Source: JBPYCR01 sp051846935 | Lineage (GTDB): Bacteria > Bacillota > Bacilli > Bacillales > Amphibacillaceae | Direction of reading: 5' to 3' | Assembly: GCF_051846935.1 (NCBI RefSeq) | Contig: NZ_JBPYCS010000009.1 | Location: 36,749 to 100,748, forward strand | DNA length: 64,000 bases | In this document: in pieces, positions 27,161 through 36,122 of the stretch | How the letters are laid out: every line of letters begins with the position of its first letter | How positions within the stretch are numbered: position 1 is the first letter of the stretch | Made by a program: the position numbers and the translations under genes | The notes under the pieces: model-generated | Database searches by the model: none | The model's input: only the letters and a program-made list of their open reading frames with translations | What the model was told of the DNA's origin: nothing

Positions 27161-27423
27161 GATTGAGTCAAGTATTTGTGGGTGTTATTTTAAGAAGTTA
27201 AAAAACCTATCTTTGTATTCGTTAATTTTAGTATTGATTCCTACCATCCGCAGTAGATATACACTACGCTTTCCGAGGAGGCTGAAGCCGTGCCCGCGGA
27301 AAGCATCCACCTGCAGTGAAAATCAACGGTGTTATTCATGTGTATATCGTTTGAAGTAAAATTGATCACATATTATCTAGTTAGATTCGTGCATCTGTTC
27401 CCCCACAAACATTTTACTCATAC
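27161..27423 (-). mobile_element. MITE-like element, copy 2 (inverted)
   Basis: A 263-bp element, reverse complement of the element at 15173-15417. It is flanked by the 9-bp direct repeat GTAAGGCAG (27152-27160 and 27424-27432); two more matching bases could be chance. Its plus-strand left end is GATTGAGTCAAG then TTTGTGGG, and its right end is CCCCCACAAA then ACTCATAC. The GC-rich core at about 27284-27326 is inverted relative to the element ends when compared with copy 1. The left duplication ends 8 bp from the -35 of the prolyl-tRNA synthetase promoter. Confidence 0.8.
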
Positions 27424-27460
27424 GTAAGGCAGGAACGACATGTATCCCTTTACACAAATA

Positions 27461-27500
27461 ATCCGCTTCACCCTCTTCGGTCATGTAGGATAAAGCGGAA
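27461..27500 (-). terminator. Probable terminator of serA
   Basis: TCCGCTTT/GAAGCGGA with a ~22-nt loop, followed on the minus strand by TTATTTGTG. The T-tract is modest. Confidence 0.5.
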
Positions 27501-27513
27501 TAGAAAAGCCTAT

Positions 27514-29100
27514 TTATAGATCAACTGCAGTAACTCTATCAAAACCATCCATTGCTCGAATCTGTTCCAGTTCTTCTTCATTTAAAGAGTGATCGATTGT
27601 GAGCATCATAATTGCATCTCCACCAGCATCGATGCGCCCCACTTGCATTGTTGCGATATTTACGTTATTTTCTGCAAGCAGATTGCCGACTCGACCGATT
27701 GCTCCAGGCTGATCCTTATGATGAACTAACAGCAAATGACCTTCTGGTACCACGTCCATACTGTATTCATCAACTTTCACAATTCGGGAACCGAGTCCAT
27801 TTAATAATGTTCCTGACACTTTTCTAGCTGTATTTTTTGTTTTCATTTCTACTGTAAGCAAGTTCGTAAATCCTTTTGTAGTCGATGTTTTTTGTTCATT
27901 AATTGTAATCCCTTTACGTTCAGCCAAGTATGCTGCGTTCACGTTATTTACATGGTCGCCTAAATGACGAGTTAATAAACCTTTTACCGTATTTTGTGTC
28001 AAAGGTGCCACATTAATCTCTGTCAAATCGCCAGCGTAGTAAATATTTATTTCTTCTACCACTTCTTCTTCTAGGTGAGCTAAAAACAAACCGAGCTTTT
28101 CAGATAAGTAGAAATACGGTTCGATTTTACGCATTACTTCTTTCGGTACGGAAGGAATATTAACAGGATTTTTTGCTAGTCCACCGGATAAAATAGTTAC
28201 AACATCATGGCTGACATCAATTGCAACATTTTCTTGTGCTTCAACTGTACTTGCACCTAAATGCGGAGTAGCGATTACTTCTTTCAGTTCTAGCACTTTA
28301 TGATCCAATGCAGGCTCTTGTTCAAATACGTCCAACGCAGCGCCGGCTACTTTTCCGCCGACGATTGCATCGTATAGCGCATCCTCATCGATAATTCCAC
28401 CACGTGCACAATTCACAATTCGCACACCATTTTTCATTAATTCAAATGCCTCTTTATTAATAATATGACGCGTTTCTTTCATTAACGGCGTATGTACGGT
28501 AATAAAATCGGCAGCTTGAATTACTTCTTCAAATGTACCGTAGCCAATTCCCATTGATTCTGCTTTTTCCTCTGTTAAAAACGGATCGTACGCGATAACA
28601 TCCATCCGTTGGCCTTTTGCGCGGAAAGCAACTTCAGCACCGATACGTCCAAGCCCTACAATCCCTAATGTTTTCCCTCTTAGCTCAACACCAATATGCG
28701 ACTTTCGATCCCACTCACGGTTTTTAATCGTAAAGTATGCTTGTGGTATTTTTCGCGCCAAAGCCATAATCATTGCCATCGTATGCTCAGCGGCTGAATT
28801 TGTATTACCATCTGGTGCATTGACAACGATAACGCCATTTTCTGTCGCAGCTTCTAAGTCAATATTATCTACTCCGACACCAGCACGACCAATTACTTTT
28901 AAGTTGCTCCCTTTTTCGATAATATCTCTCGACACTTGTGTTTGACTTCTTACTAACAATGCATCGTAGTTTTTAATTTCTTCAAGTAATGCTTCGTGTG
29001 TTAATTCTGTATTAATTACGATTTCTATATTCTCCGCTTCTCTTAAAGGAAAAATACCTTCTTCGCTTAGCGGGTCACTAATCAATACTTTGAACGTCAT
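27514..29100 (-). CDS. serA: D-3-phosphoglycerate dehydrogenase
   Basis: A 528-residue long-type enzyme that oxidises 3-phosphoglycerate to 3-phosphohydroxypyruvate, the first step of serine synthesis. The NAD motif is GIVGLGRIGAEVAFRAKG, followed by the D-2-hydroxyacid dehydrogenase signatures (TVHTPLMKETRHIINKEAFELMKNG, VNCARGGIIDEDALYDAI) and the catalytic ATPHLGAST His region. The intervening ASB domain and C-terminal ACT domain (LLVHHKDQPGAIGRVGNLLAENNVNI) indicate serine feedback control. ATG 29100 follows TAGGAGGCG. It is the second gene of a T-box operon, 13 bp after the aminotransferase. Confidence 0.96.
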   Translation of the reverse strand: MTFKVLISDPLSEEGIFPLREAENIEIVINTELTHEALLEEIKNYDALLVRSQTQVSRDIIEKGSNLKVIGRAGVGVDNIDLEAATENGVIVVNAPDGNTNSAAEHTMAMIMALARKIPQAYFTIKNREWDRKSHIGVELRGKTLGIVGLGRIGAEVAFRAKGQRMDVIAYDPFLTEEKAESMGIGYGTFEEVIQAADFITVHTPLMKETRHIINKEAFELMKNGVRIVNCARGGIIDEDALYDAIVGGKVAGAALDVFEQEPALDHKVLELKEVIATPHLGASTVEAQENVAIDVSHDVVTILSGGLAKNPVNIPSVPKEVMRKIEPYFYLSEKLGLFLAHLEEEVVEEINIYYAGDLTEINVAPLTQNTVKGLLTRHLGDHVNNVNAAYLAERKGITINEQKTSTTKGFTNLLTVEMKTKNTARKVSGTLLNGLGSRIVKVDEYSMDVVPEGHLLLVHHKDQPGAIGRVGNLLAENNVNIATMQVGRIDAGGDAIMMLTIDHSLNEEELEQIRAMDGFDRVTAVDL

Positions 29101-29113
29101 CGCTTTACGCCTC

Positions 29114-30268
29114 CTATTTGGTCATTTCGATATAAACTTTTTGAGCAGCAGATACGCCTTGTCCAAGCGTTATTTTCTCGCCTATTTTTTGTAAACCAAT
29201 TTCCAAAATACTAATTATTTGCAGTACGTCCGCGGGTGTGCAGTAGCCCATATGGCCAATTCGGAAGATCTTCCCCTTCAACTGCTGCTGGCCACCTGCA
29301 AGCGCTAGCCCAAACTCCTTTTTCAACAGCTTACGCAACGATTCAGGATCAAATGAATCTGGCTTAATTGCCGTGACAGTCGGTGATGCAAAATCATCAG
29401 ATGTAAGCAGAGGAATGTTTAATGCTTTAATCGCTGCACGCGTCATTTGTTTCATAATCTCATGTCTGCGATAAACCTCTTCCAACCCTTCTTGCTCCAT
29501 CAATGTTAATGCTTGATCTAGGCCGAACAATAAAGAAACAGCCGGTGTAAAAGGAGTGGAATCGTCGCTCAGGCTTTTTCGATATGCACGTAAATCCAAA
29601 TAAAATCGCTGGTGTTTATTTTCTTCAATCACTTTCCAAGCACGCTCACTAGCAGCAATAAACGTTAATCCAGGAGGAAGCATCATTGCTTTTTGCGATC
29701 CGGTCACCATTATGTCAATTCCCCAAGCGTCCATTTCAGTTTGAACCCCACCGACACAGGAAACACCATCGACAACAACCAACGCCTCTGAATGTTCATG
29801 GACAGTTTTAGCTATTGCTTCTATAGGGTTTAAAATTCCTGTGGAAGTTTCACAGTACGTAGCAAAAACAACTTCAATCGCAGGATTTTCTTTTAAAATT
29901 GCTTTTACTTCGTTTAGATTGGCGGATTCGCCCCACGGTACATCAAGACGATGTACTACCATTTCATAAGCTTCGCAAATTTTGGCAAAACGAGCACCAA
30001 ATGCACCAGAAACAATTACAAGCACTTCGCTGCCGCGCTTCGCTGTATTTACTACTGCCGCTTCCAATCCTGAAGTACCACTGCCTGTAATTGCTATTAC
30101 ATCCTGGCTTGTACCAAAAATGGCTTTTAATCTCGGTTTAATCTTAGAAAGCAGTTCTTTCGTCTCAGGGTCACGGTGTCCAACCATCGGCTGACTCATT
30201 GCTCTTTGGACACTTGGCGGAATTGGTGAAGGCCCTGGGATTCTCAGTAAACTCATATCTTGTAGCAT
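29114..30268 (-). CDS. Class V aminotransferase (alanine-glyoxylate / serine-pyruvate type)
   Basis: A 384-residue PLP enzyme. Motifs are PGPSPIPPSVQRAM at the N-terminus, GSGTSGLEAAV for phosphate binding, VVDGVSCVGG with the PLP-pyridine Asp, and the Schiff-base lysine in VTGSQKAMMLPPG. Relatives transfer amino groups between alanine or serine and glyoxylate or pyruvate. Being first in an operon with serA and behind a T-box, it probably supplies the transamination step of serine or glycine synthesis in place of, or beside, SerC (inference). ATG 30268 follows GGAAGGAGA. Confidence 0.88.
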   Translation of the reverse strand: MLQDMSLLRIPGPSPIPPSVQRAMSQPMVGHRDPETKELLSKIKPRLKAIFGTSQDVIAITGSGTSGLEAAVVNTAKRGSEVLVIVSGAFGARFAKICEAYEMVVHRLDVPWGESANLNEVKAILKENPAIEVVFATYCETSTGILNPIEAIAKTVHEHSEALVVVDGVSCVGGVQTEMDAWGIDIMVTGSQKAMMLPPGLTFIAASERAWKVIEENKHQRFYLDLRAYRKSLSDDSTPFTPAVSLLFGLDQALTLMEQEGLEEVYRRHEIMKQMTRAAIKALNIPLLTSDDFASPTVTAIKPDSFDPESLRKLLKKEFGLALAGGQQQLKGKIFRIGHMGYCTPADVLQIISILEIGLQKIGEKITLGQGVSAAQKVYIEMTK

Positions 30269-30309
30269 AATAAATCTCCTTCCAAAATTGCAATATTTTA
30301 CTTGCTGTC

Positions 30310-30632
30310 GGTTCTAGTAATTCAAATAAAAATTTATATAAAAACAAAAAAACCTTCCACCCCCTAGGTATACAAGGGGCGAAAAGGTTATCTTTTACGC
30401 GGTACCACCCTTTTTCGCTGTTCTGCACACATACTCACTTGAACAGCCTTCATTTCAAATTGGCTTCCATGCATAACGGGCATGTCCGTACAGATTTACT
30501 GAACCGTTCAACCTGTCTACTCCAAAGTGCCGTTTATTGTTGGAACCACTGATTTGCACCACCCACCAGCTCTCTAATGTATTCCTCTACAACAAACTTA
30601 TCTTTATCATCATATTTAATCATTTGCCGTTT
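30310..30632 (-). ncRNA. T-box leader of the aminotransferase-serA operon
   Basis: The minus strand shows AGAGAGCTGGTGG, GGTGCAAATCAG, a specifier region AACGGCACTTTGGAG, the T-box AAAAAGGGTGGTACCGCG (about 30415-30398), and a terminator AACCTTTTCGCCCC/GGGGGTGGAAGGTT followed by a T-run. Aligned to the usual specifier-ACT-TTGGAG pattern, the specifier is GGC (30531-30529), a glycine codon; no serine codon occupies that position. Confidence 0.9.
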
Positions 30633-30637
30633 TTTTA

Positions 30638-30665
30638 ATCATAGCAAATTGAGTTATTTTGTCAA
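30638..30665 (-). promoter_or_regulatory. Promoter of the aminotransferase-serA operon
   Basis: TTGACA (30665-30660), a 16-bp spacer and TATGAT (30643-30638) on the minus strand, just upstream of the T-box. Confidence 0.75.
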
Positions 30666-30730
30666 TACTTTCGCCCGAACTTTTTAACCTGTTCACGAAC
30701 ATTTACGTCATAAAACTAGTAAACGTTCGT

Positions 30731-31279
30731 TTATTTCACTTTAGCACCGAGTGTTTTCTCAAAGTGACCGAGTGCCCAATCATGCCCTGCTTGATTAAAA
30801 CTCGCCACACCCTGCTTATGAATTACAATGGAAAAGCCTTTATTATAAGCATCCACCGCTGTATGCAAAATACATATATCCGTACAAACCCCGACAAGGT
30901 GAATTTCTTGAATGTTTCTTTCTCGTAGCTTTAACTCCAAGTCTGTTCCAGCGAACGCACTATACCGTGTTTTATCAAAATAATAAACATTGCTCTTTTC
31001 CTTGTTACGGTCAAACACGTTTTTTAATTCGCCATAGAGTGCTTTTCCTGGAGTTCCATTAATATTATGTGGTGGAAATAATTGTGTCTCTGGATGATAG
31101 ATGTCCGCCTCTTCATGAGCATCAATTGCAAATACGACGAATTCGTTCGAATCAATAAATTCCTTTGTCAAAGAAACGATGTATTTTTCAAGTGCTTGTC
31201 CAGGTTCTCCACATGTTAGCTTGCCATTTTCGGCAACAAAATCATACGTATAATCAATATTTATTAATGCCCGTTCCAT
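30731..31279 (-). CDS. pncA: Nicotinamidase, PncA type
   Basis: A 182-residue isochorismatase-fold hydrolase that converts nicotinamide to nicotinate in NAD salvage. The catalytic triad is seen as Asp9 (NIDYTYDF), Lys103 (FDKTRYSAF) and Cys136 (GVCTDICILHTA); the metal site includes His in IDAHEEADIYH. It is nearly colinear with the B. subtilis enzyme (YHPETQLFPPHNI, HKQGVASFNQAGH). ATG 31279 follows GGGGGATGG. It is transcribed in the same direction as, but well separated from, the downstream T-box operon. Confidence 0.92.
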   Translation of the reverse strand: MERALINIDYTYDFVAENGKLTCGEPGQALEKYIVSLTKEFIDSNEFVVFAIDAHEEADIYHPETQLFPPHNINGTPGKALYGELKNVFDRNKEKSNVYYFDKTRYSAFAGTDLELKLRERNIQEIHLVGVCTDICILHTAVDAYNKGFSIVIHKQGVASFNQAGHDWALGHFEKTLGAKVK

Positions 31280-31321
31280 TCCAAACCATCCCCCATTTAT
31301 TGTTCAAAATTAAAAACGACG

Positions 31322-32152
31322 CTATACATGCCTTACTGTTATAGCATGTGCCTCCCCTTTTAAACGTTCAGCAGCATGATAGGTTGGGCCAACCATCTCC
31401 GTATATGTAAATCCGTGCTCGATCGCTGTTGTAACAAAAGATTTAGAAAGCAATACTGCTTCATGAATTGATTTTCCCTTCACTACATTTGCTGCGATAG
31501 CAGCTGAATATGTACAGCCAGCGCCACTCGTATTGATTGTATCGATCCGTGGAGCTTCAAATATAGTCAATTGATGCCCATCATATAGCACGTCAACAGC
31601 AGGTCCTTCCAAGCGACCGCCTTTAACTAATACGTATTTTGGGCCGAGATCATGAAGATCTATTGCAGCTTGCTTTAAATCCTCTACATTATTTAATACT
31701 CGTCCACCTAATAAGATAGAAGCTTCAGGCATATTCGGTGTAATGATCGTAGCCAAAGGCAGTAATTTCGTTTTTAATGCCTCAATTGCATCGTCCTTCA
31801 AGAGCTTTGAGTCAAGCTTTCCTACCATTACAGGATCAACTATTACTTTCTTTACGTCCGTTTGTTGAAGCAGTTGAGCTACTTTTTCAATCACCTCGAT
31901 AGAAAACAACATTCCTGTTTTCACACCATCAAAACCGACTTGTTTCTTAGCAGTTGAAAACTGCGCCTCAATTGCGTCCATTGTTTGTGCATGAACATTT
32001 TTTCCTGTGTCCGGATTTCTAGCTACAATAGCTGTGATAACACTCATGCCGTAAACGTTTAATTCCTGGAACGTTTTCAAGTCTGCTTGAATACCAGCAC
32101 TTCCACCTGCAGCAGACCCGGCAATTGTTAATAATCTCGGTGGTTTCATCAT
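31322..32152 (-). CDS. pdxK: Pyridoxine/hydroxymethylpyrimidine kinase, PdxK-like
   Basis: A 276-residue ribokinase-fold kinase of the ThiD/PdxK group, expected to phosphorylate pyridoxal or pyridoxine. Motifs are LTIAGSAAGGSAGIQADLKTFQELNVYG, KTGMLFS, VDPVMVGK, ITPNMPEASILL and the anion hole with catalytic base near TINTSGAGCTYSAA. The C-terminal VGPTYHAAERL resembles B. subtilis PdxK rather than ThiD. ATG 32152 is 8 nt from AGGAAG. A strict ThiD role cannot be excluded. Confidence 0.82.
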   Translation of the reverse strand: MMKPPRLLTIAGSAAGGSAGIQADLKTFQELNVYGMSVITAIVARNPDTGKNVHAQTMDAIEAQFSTAKKQVGFDGVKTGMLFSIEVIEKVAQLLQQTDVKKVIVDPVMVGKLDSKLLKDDAIEALKTKLLPLATIITPNMPEASILLGGRVLNNVEDLKQAAIDLHDLGPKYVLVKGGRLEGPAVDVLYDGHQLTIFEAPRIDTINTSGAGCTYSAAIAANVVKGKSIHEAVLLSKSFVTTAIEHGFTYTEMVGPTYHAAERLKGEAHAITVRHV

Positions 32153-32170
32153 AAAAAACACTTCCTATAT

Positions 32171-32656
32171 TTAGATTAATACTACAACAATAAACCAAAT
32201 AATCATGATTAATTGGATTACTACTTTTGCAAAAGCCCCACTTAAAAATGCGATTAGTGAACCAATTGCAGCAAGGAGAGCTTCTTTTACTGTTTGCTGC
32301 TGAATCATTTCAATAATAAAAACAGTAATAAAAGGTACAATTAATATTCCAAAAGGCGGAAATAGAAATGATCCTACAATTACAGCAATTACTGCTCCAC
32401 GTTCCCCCCACTTACTACCGCCAAACTTTTTAACAAAATAACTATTAGCAATTATATCAGCAGCAACCAAAATAATTGACCACAAGCCCATAACAAGCCA
32501 AAAAATAACTGTTAACTGCTCATTGTCAACAAGGAAATGATATAGCAAGAAGCCAATCCACAACACAAAAACCGATGGAATAAGTGGGAAAATTACACCT
32601 ACAAAGCTAAGAATGAACAATAGGATAATGATTATCCAAACGATACCTTCAAGCAT
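32171..32656 (-). CDS. DUF456 membrane protein
   Basis: A 161-residue protein with about four to five membrane helices and the family's central KFGGSKWGERGAVIAVIVGS motif with Gly-rich helices after it. Function unknown. I place the start at ATG 32656, after AGGTGACATGT; a GTG (32665) overlaps the ribosome site. It lies 18 bp ahead of pdxK and 51 bp after the PlsY-like gene, so the three may be cotranscribed. Confidence 0.78.
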   Translation of the reverse strand: MLEGIVWIIIILLFILSFVGVIFPLIPSVFVLWIGFLLYHFLVDNEQLTVIFWLVMGLWSIILVAADIIANSYFVKKFGGSKWGERGAVIAVIVGSFLFPPFGILIVPFITVFIIEMIQQQTVKEALLAAIGSLIAFLSGAFAKVVIQLIMIIWFIVVVLI

Positions 32657-32707
32657 ACATGTCACCTATTTCTTCTTTTACGTAAACACTACAGAACTTA
32701 GTAGAAA

Positions 32708-33334
32708 TTATACTTTGCGATCTCTATGAAAAAGGCTTGATAGCCTGATTTCCTCTTTACGGATAATTCGCTTATAGTTCTCTGCATGCTTTACAACATA
32801 AAGGATAATGAGCATAAAAGCTATAATGGCAGGACCGATGTGATAAACATACAGCGTATATGCTAAAAAAGAAACGTACATAACTAACGTTCCAATAACA
32901 AAGTAATCTGTCGTCCAAGCAAATAACAATAGAATAAATAGGCCAAAAAGTGCAAACTTCCAATCAATATACAGCATAAATCCTACAAAAGAAGCTGTGC
33001 CCTTTCCACCATTGAAGTTCATTGTTAAAGGATAATTGTGCCCAATAACAACGAAAAAAGCATTTAAATATATAAGTAACGTTTGCGCTTCATTAAAAAT
33101 CCCATTTTTATTTAATATAATTACAACAGTAAAAATAGAAAGTACTACTTTAAAAACATCAATAAATGCAACGATGAAACCGTATCTCCACCCGAGGAGC
33201 ATAGTTGTATTGGATGCACCTGCGTTTTTCATCCCATTGCGCTTTATATTTATCTTCTTATATTTACCAACCAATTGCGATCCATGTATACATCCATATA
33301 AATAGCCAATGATCGAAACGAGTACTATATGCAT
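32708..33334 (-). CDS. PlsY-like acyltransferase-family membrane protein
   Basis: A 208-residue, five-to-six-helix protein of the PlsY (acyl-phosphate:glycerol-3-phosphate acyltransferase) family. The family motifs are recognisable but altered: GMKNAGASNTTMLLGWRYG for the usual GSGNxGATNxxR, and GHNYPLTMNFNGGKGTAS, which keeps the GHNYP..GGKG core. The C-terminus is basic. A true PlsY is essential, and this divergent form is more likely a paralogue; activity is unproven. ATG 33334 follows AAAGGAGGAAG. Confidence 0.75.
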   Translation of the reverse strand: MHIVLVSIIGYLYGCIHGSQLVGKYKKINIKRNGMKNAGASNTTMLLGWRYGFIVAFIDVFKVVLSIFTVVIILNKNGIFNEAQTLLIYLNAFFVVIGHNYPLTMNFNGGKGTASFVGFMLYIDWKFALFGLFILLLFAWTTDYFVIGTLVMYVSFLAYTLYVYHIGPAIIAFMLIILYVVKHAENYKRIIRKEEIRLSSLFHRDRKV

Positions 33335-33705
33335 TGCTATCTTCCTCCTTTACCACTTTCTATCTTACTACATTTAAGAAGTGAAAACATATATTTGTGT
33401 ACCACTTTTTCCAGAAAAAACTGTGGCACCATCGTAACGAGAAAAGGAAACATTATCGTCACCCACTTCAGTCGGGTAGACATTTTATGCAATCCTTTCA
33501 CTAATAAAGAGCACCTCTTTTTATAGTAAGAAAAATTTCTTCTATTTCGAACAAGTACTCCAGATGAATGTGCACATTCATTTATTAAATAGAACCATTA
33601 AAAAGATCCCTTGACCTGAATTTTTTAAACCTAAAAATACAATGACTTTGTTTTATTTCAAATATTTGTTATTATACAAAATATTAAACCGTAAAGGGTG
33701 GTATC
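33335..33705. other. 371-bp intergenic region between divergent genes
   Basis: It separates the PlsY-like gene from the Lrp gene. I see no RNA gene or repeat. AT-rich sequence before 33706 (AAATATTTGTTATTATACAA) is the likely Lrp promoter or autoregulatory region. Confidence 0.4.
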
Positions 33706-34191
33706 ATGATAGAATTATTAACAAGCAAGGATCTAGACGAAGTGGATAGACGTTTATTAGAGATATTGCAAACAGAAGGGGATTTAAGCAACGTAGAAAT
33801 TGCACGTAAAATTAATTTATCTCCTCCTGCCACACATGCAAGAGTGAAACGATTAGAGAAAGCAGGCTTTATTAAGGATTATACTGCACTACTTAATCGT
33901 GAAAGGCTAGGATATGGGCTTCTTTGTTTTATTTTCGTGAAAAAATCTGCACATCAAACGAAGGAGTTAGAACCATTTGAAAGCGCTGTCCGAAAATTCC
34001 CTGAGATCATCGAATGTCATCATATTACTGGTGAGCACGATTATTTATTGAAGGTGGTGATTAAAAATACCGAGGACTTAAAGAATTTTATACGGCATAA
34101 AATAAGTTCTTTTCCACACATTTCGAGTATACAGACGTGTCTATCCTATGAGGAAGTGAAAGCTACGACCGTATTGCCGATTCCGAAATAA
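33706..34191 (+). CDS. Lrp/AsnC-family regulator
   Basis: A 161-residue regulator with an N-terminal helix-turn-helix (LSNVEIARKINLSPPATHARVKRLEKAGFIKDY) and a C-terminal RAM (ligand-binding) domain (ECHHITGEHDYLLKVVIKN). Such proteins sense amino acids. ATG 33706 follows AAAGGGTGGTATC. The next gene downstream, 670 bp away across a repeat, is a Cys/Met PLP enzyme; a regulatory link is possible but not shown. Confidence 0.9.
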   Translation: MIELLTSKDLDEVDRRLLEILQTEGDLSNVEIARKINLSPPATHARVKRLEKAGFIKDYTALLNRERLGYGLLCFIFVKKSAHQTKELEPFESAVRKFPEIIECHHITGEHDYLLKVVIKNTEDLKNFIRHKISSFPHISSIQTCLSYEEVKATTVLPIPK

Positions 34192-34858
34192 ATAAAATTA
34201 CTTTTCGCGTAAACTTTCAATTGCTATTGAATTTGCGCCTTCTTTTTACACAAGAAAGCGACATTAAGAACATCGTTTGAGCGAATAGATGGAAAGACCT
34301 GCGGTGATATGTAAAGAGAAAGAGAAAGATAATTAAAAAGTAAGTTATCTTGAAACAAATGCGAACGCTGATCAGCAGCCTTGTTTATACGTACGATCCT
34401 TGTATCGAAAGCCACACTGGTCCTACTAACATCCAGGTTCGAATATCAAGGTGTACAGCCTGCGTGTTTGAAGGTCAAAACGTACACTGGGAAATCTCAT
34501 TTTATTGCGGTTATACTGCAAGGCGAATAAGAATTGGAATTGTCCTAGATCCTAAGACCATTATATAGGTACATCACGAAGCATCCAAGGGATTGATATA
34601 TGATACAGGTCATTCATTTACAAATCAGAGCACAAACTGAGTTACCTATAACGGATGGCGGCGACTCCTGCCGGATACGCATGCGTCTTAAGACCCCACA
34701 GCGATCTACCTTTGCGAGCGAGGCGGCTCAAGCCATGCCCGCGGAAAGCGTCCGCCTGAAGCGTAAGATAACCGAGTTATAAAGTCGGCATAATTTAAAA
34801 ATGAATTAGAATAAATAAACTTAAGATTAATGCCTAAATATACCATATGAGGAGATGA
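34192..34858. other. 667-bp intergenic region with a dispersed repeat
   Basis: A weak hairpin TTCAAT/ATTGAA lies near 34216. The GC-rich repeat 34641-34773 follows. Frames across it have no ribosome site. No riboswitch (for example an S-box) was recognised before the PLP enzyme. Confidence 0.5.
34641..34773 (+). repeat. GC-rich dispersed repeat, type A, 133 bp
   Basis: It runs from GTTACCT to AGATAAC, with GGCGGCGACTCCTGCCGG, CGCATGCGTCTTAAGACCCC, GGCTCAAGCCATGCCCGCGG and AAAGCGTCCGCCTGAAG inside. It is the best-preserved plus-strand type A copy. Confidence 0.78.
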
Positions 34859-36052
34859 ATGAATATGAAAGATTCTACAAAATCAATCTGGGGTGGAGAA
34901 GAAAAAAGCCTTATTGGTGGAGCCACTCAAGTCCCTATCGTAAGCAGTGTTGTCTTTGGTTATGACAATGTTGAAGAATGGTCGGACGTAATAGAAGGTA
35001 AAAAATCTGGGTACGTCTATGGCCGCTACAATAACCCGACAGTTGAAGCATTTGAAGAAAAAGTGAGAGTTTTAGAAGGTGCAGAGGCTGCTGTCAGCTT
35101 TACAACTGGAATGGCAGCAATTAATGACACGATGTTTGCACTTTTATCACCAGGAGATCGTATCGTTTCTGTAAAAGATACATATGGCGGTACAAACCGT
35201 TTGTTCCTAGACATTTTGCCACGCTTTGGCATTGAAGTAGCTTTATGCGAAACACATGATCATGAGGAAATTGAAGCAGAAATTAATAAAGGGTGTAAGC
35301 TTCTATACTTAGAAACACCAACTAACCCAACGATGAAAATTAATGATATTTCCCGCTTATCTAAAGCTGCTCATAACGTTGGCGCGCTTGTCGTTGTAGA
35401 TAACACAGTAGCAACACCAATTAATCAAAAGCCGTTAAAGCTTGGTGCTGACTTGGTCGTACATAGTGCAACAAAGTATTTGGGTGGACATGCAGATGCA
35501 CTTGGCGGTGTCTTATGCGGCCTAAAAGATATCGTAGACAAAGTATATGAATATCGTATGATTACTGGTGCACCACTAGATCCTACTGCTGCATATTCAC
35601 TCATCCGTGGAATGAAAACATTACAAATTCGGATTGAGAAGCAAAACAAAAATGCTTTGGCCGTAGCAAACTATTTACAAACAGAGCCGCTTGTCGAAAA
35701 GGTATTTTATCCAGGCTTAGAAGATGACAGCGAGCATGCGCTTGCTAAAAAGCAAATGTCAGGCTTTGGTGGGATGCTCAGTTTTTCATTAAAGGGCGGT
35801 CTCGAAACTGTGTATGAATTTCTTCCAAAACTAAAGCATGCGCATTTAGCTGCGAATCTTGGAGCCGTTGAAACAACGATTGGACCGGTTCATACAACAA
35901 GCCATGCTGAATGTACACTGGAAGAGCGACTCGCTATGGGGATTCCAGAAGGGCTCGTTCGTTACTCGACTGGAATTGAAGATGCTGAAGATTTAATCGA
36001 TGATTTAAAACAAGCGTTTAAACATATTGAAAATACAGTTGGCGTAAAATAG
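34859..36052 (+). CDS. Cys/Met metabolism PLP enzyme (cystathionine gamma-synthase/lyase family)
   Basis: A 397-residue fold-type I PLP enzyme of the trans-sulfuration family. Motifs are YGRYNNPTVEAFEEKV, SFTTGMAAI for cofactor phosphate, YLETPTNPTMKI, VVDNTVATP and the Schiff-base Lys in HSATKYLGGHADALGG. Members include cystathionine gamma-synthase, cystathionine gamma-lyase and methionine gamma-lyase, and sequence alone does not decide between them. The start is ATG 34859, with ATG 34865 also possible behind GAGGAG. It is followed by hairpins and then the alanine symporter. Confidence 0.85.
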   Translation: MNMKDSTKSIWGGEEKSLIGGATQVPIVSSVVFGYDNVEEWSDVIEGKKSGYVYGRYNNPTVEAFEEKVRVLEGAEAAVSFTTGMAAINDTMFALLSPGDRIVSVKDTYGGTNRLFLDILPRFGIEVALCETHDHEEIEAEINKGCKLLYLETPTNPTMKINDISRLSKAAHNVGALVVVDNTVATPINQKPLKLGADLVVHSATKYLGGHADALGGVLCGLKDIVDKVYEYRMITGAPLDPTAAYSLIRGMKTLQIRIEKQNKNALAVANYLQTEPLVEKVFYPGLEDDSEHALAKKQMSGFGGMLSFSLKGGLETVYEFLPKLKHAHLAANLGAVETTIGPVHTTSHAECTLEERLAMGIPEGLVRYSTGIEDAEDLIDDLKQAFKHIENTVGVK

Positions 36053-36122
36053 CCGTTTACATGCGAGAGATTGAAGCAGCGTTCTTTCTCTTCTAATAAA
36101 AACAATATTTAATCCTTTGCCT

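Noticed and set aside
34600..34782. Plus-strand 60-codon frame with GGDSCRIRMRLKTPQR
   Set aside because: Again a translation of the dispersed repeat, not a gene.
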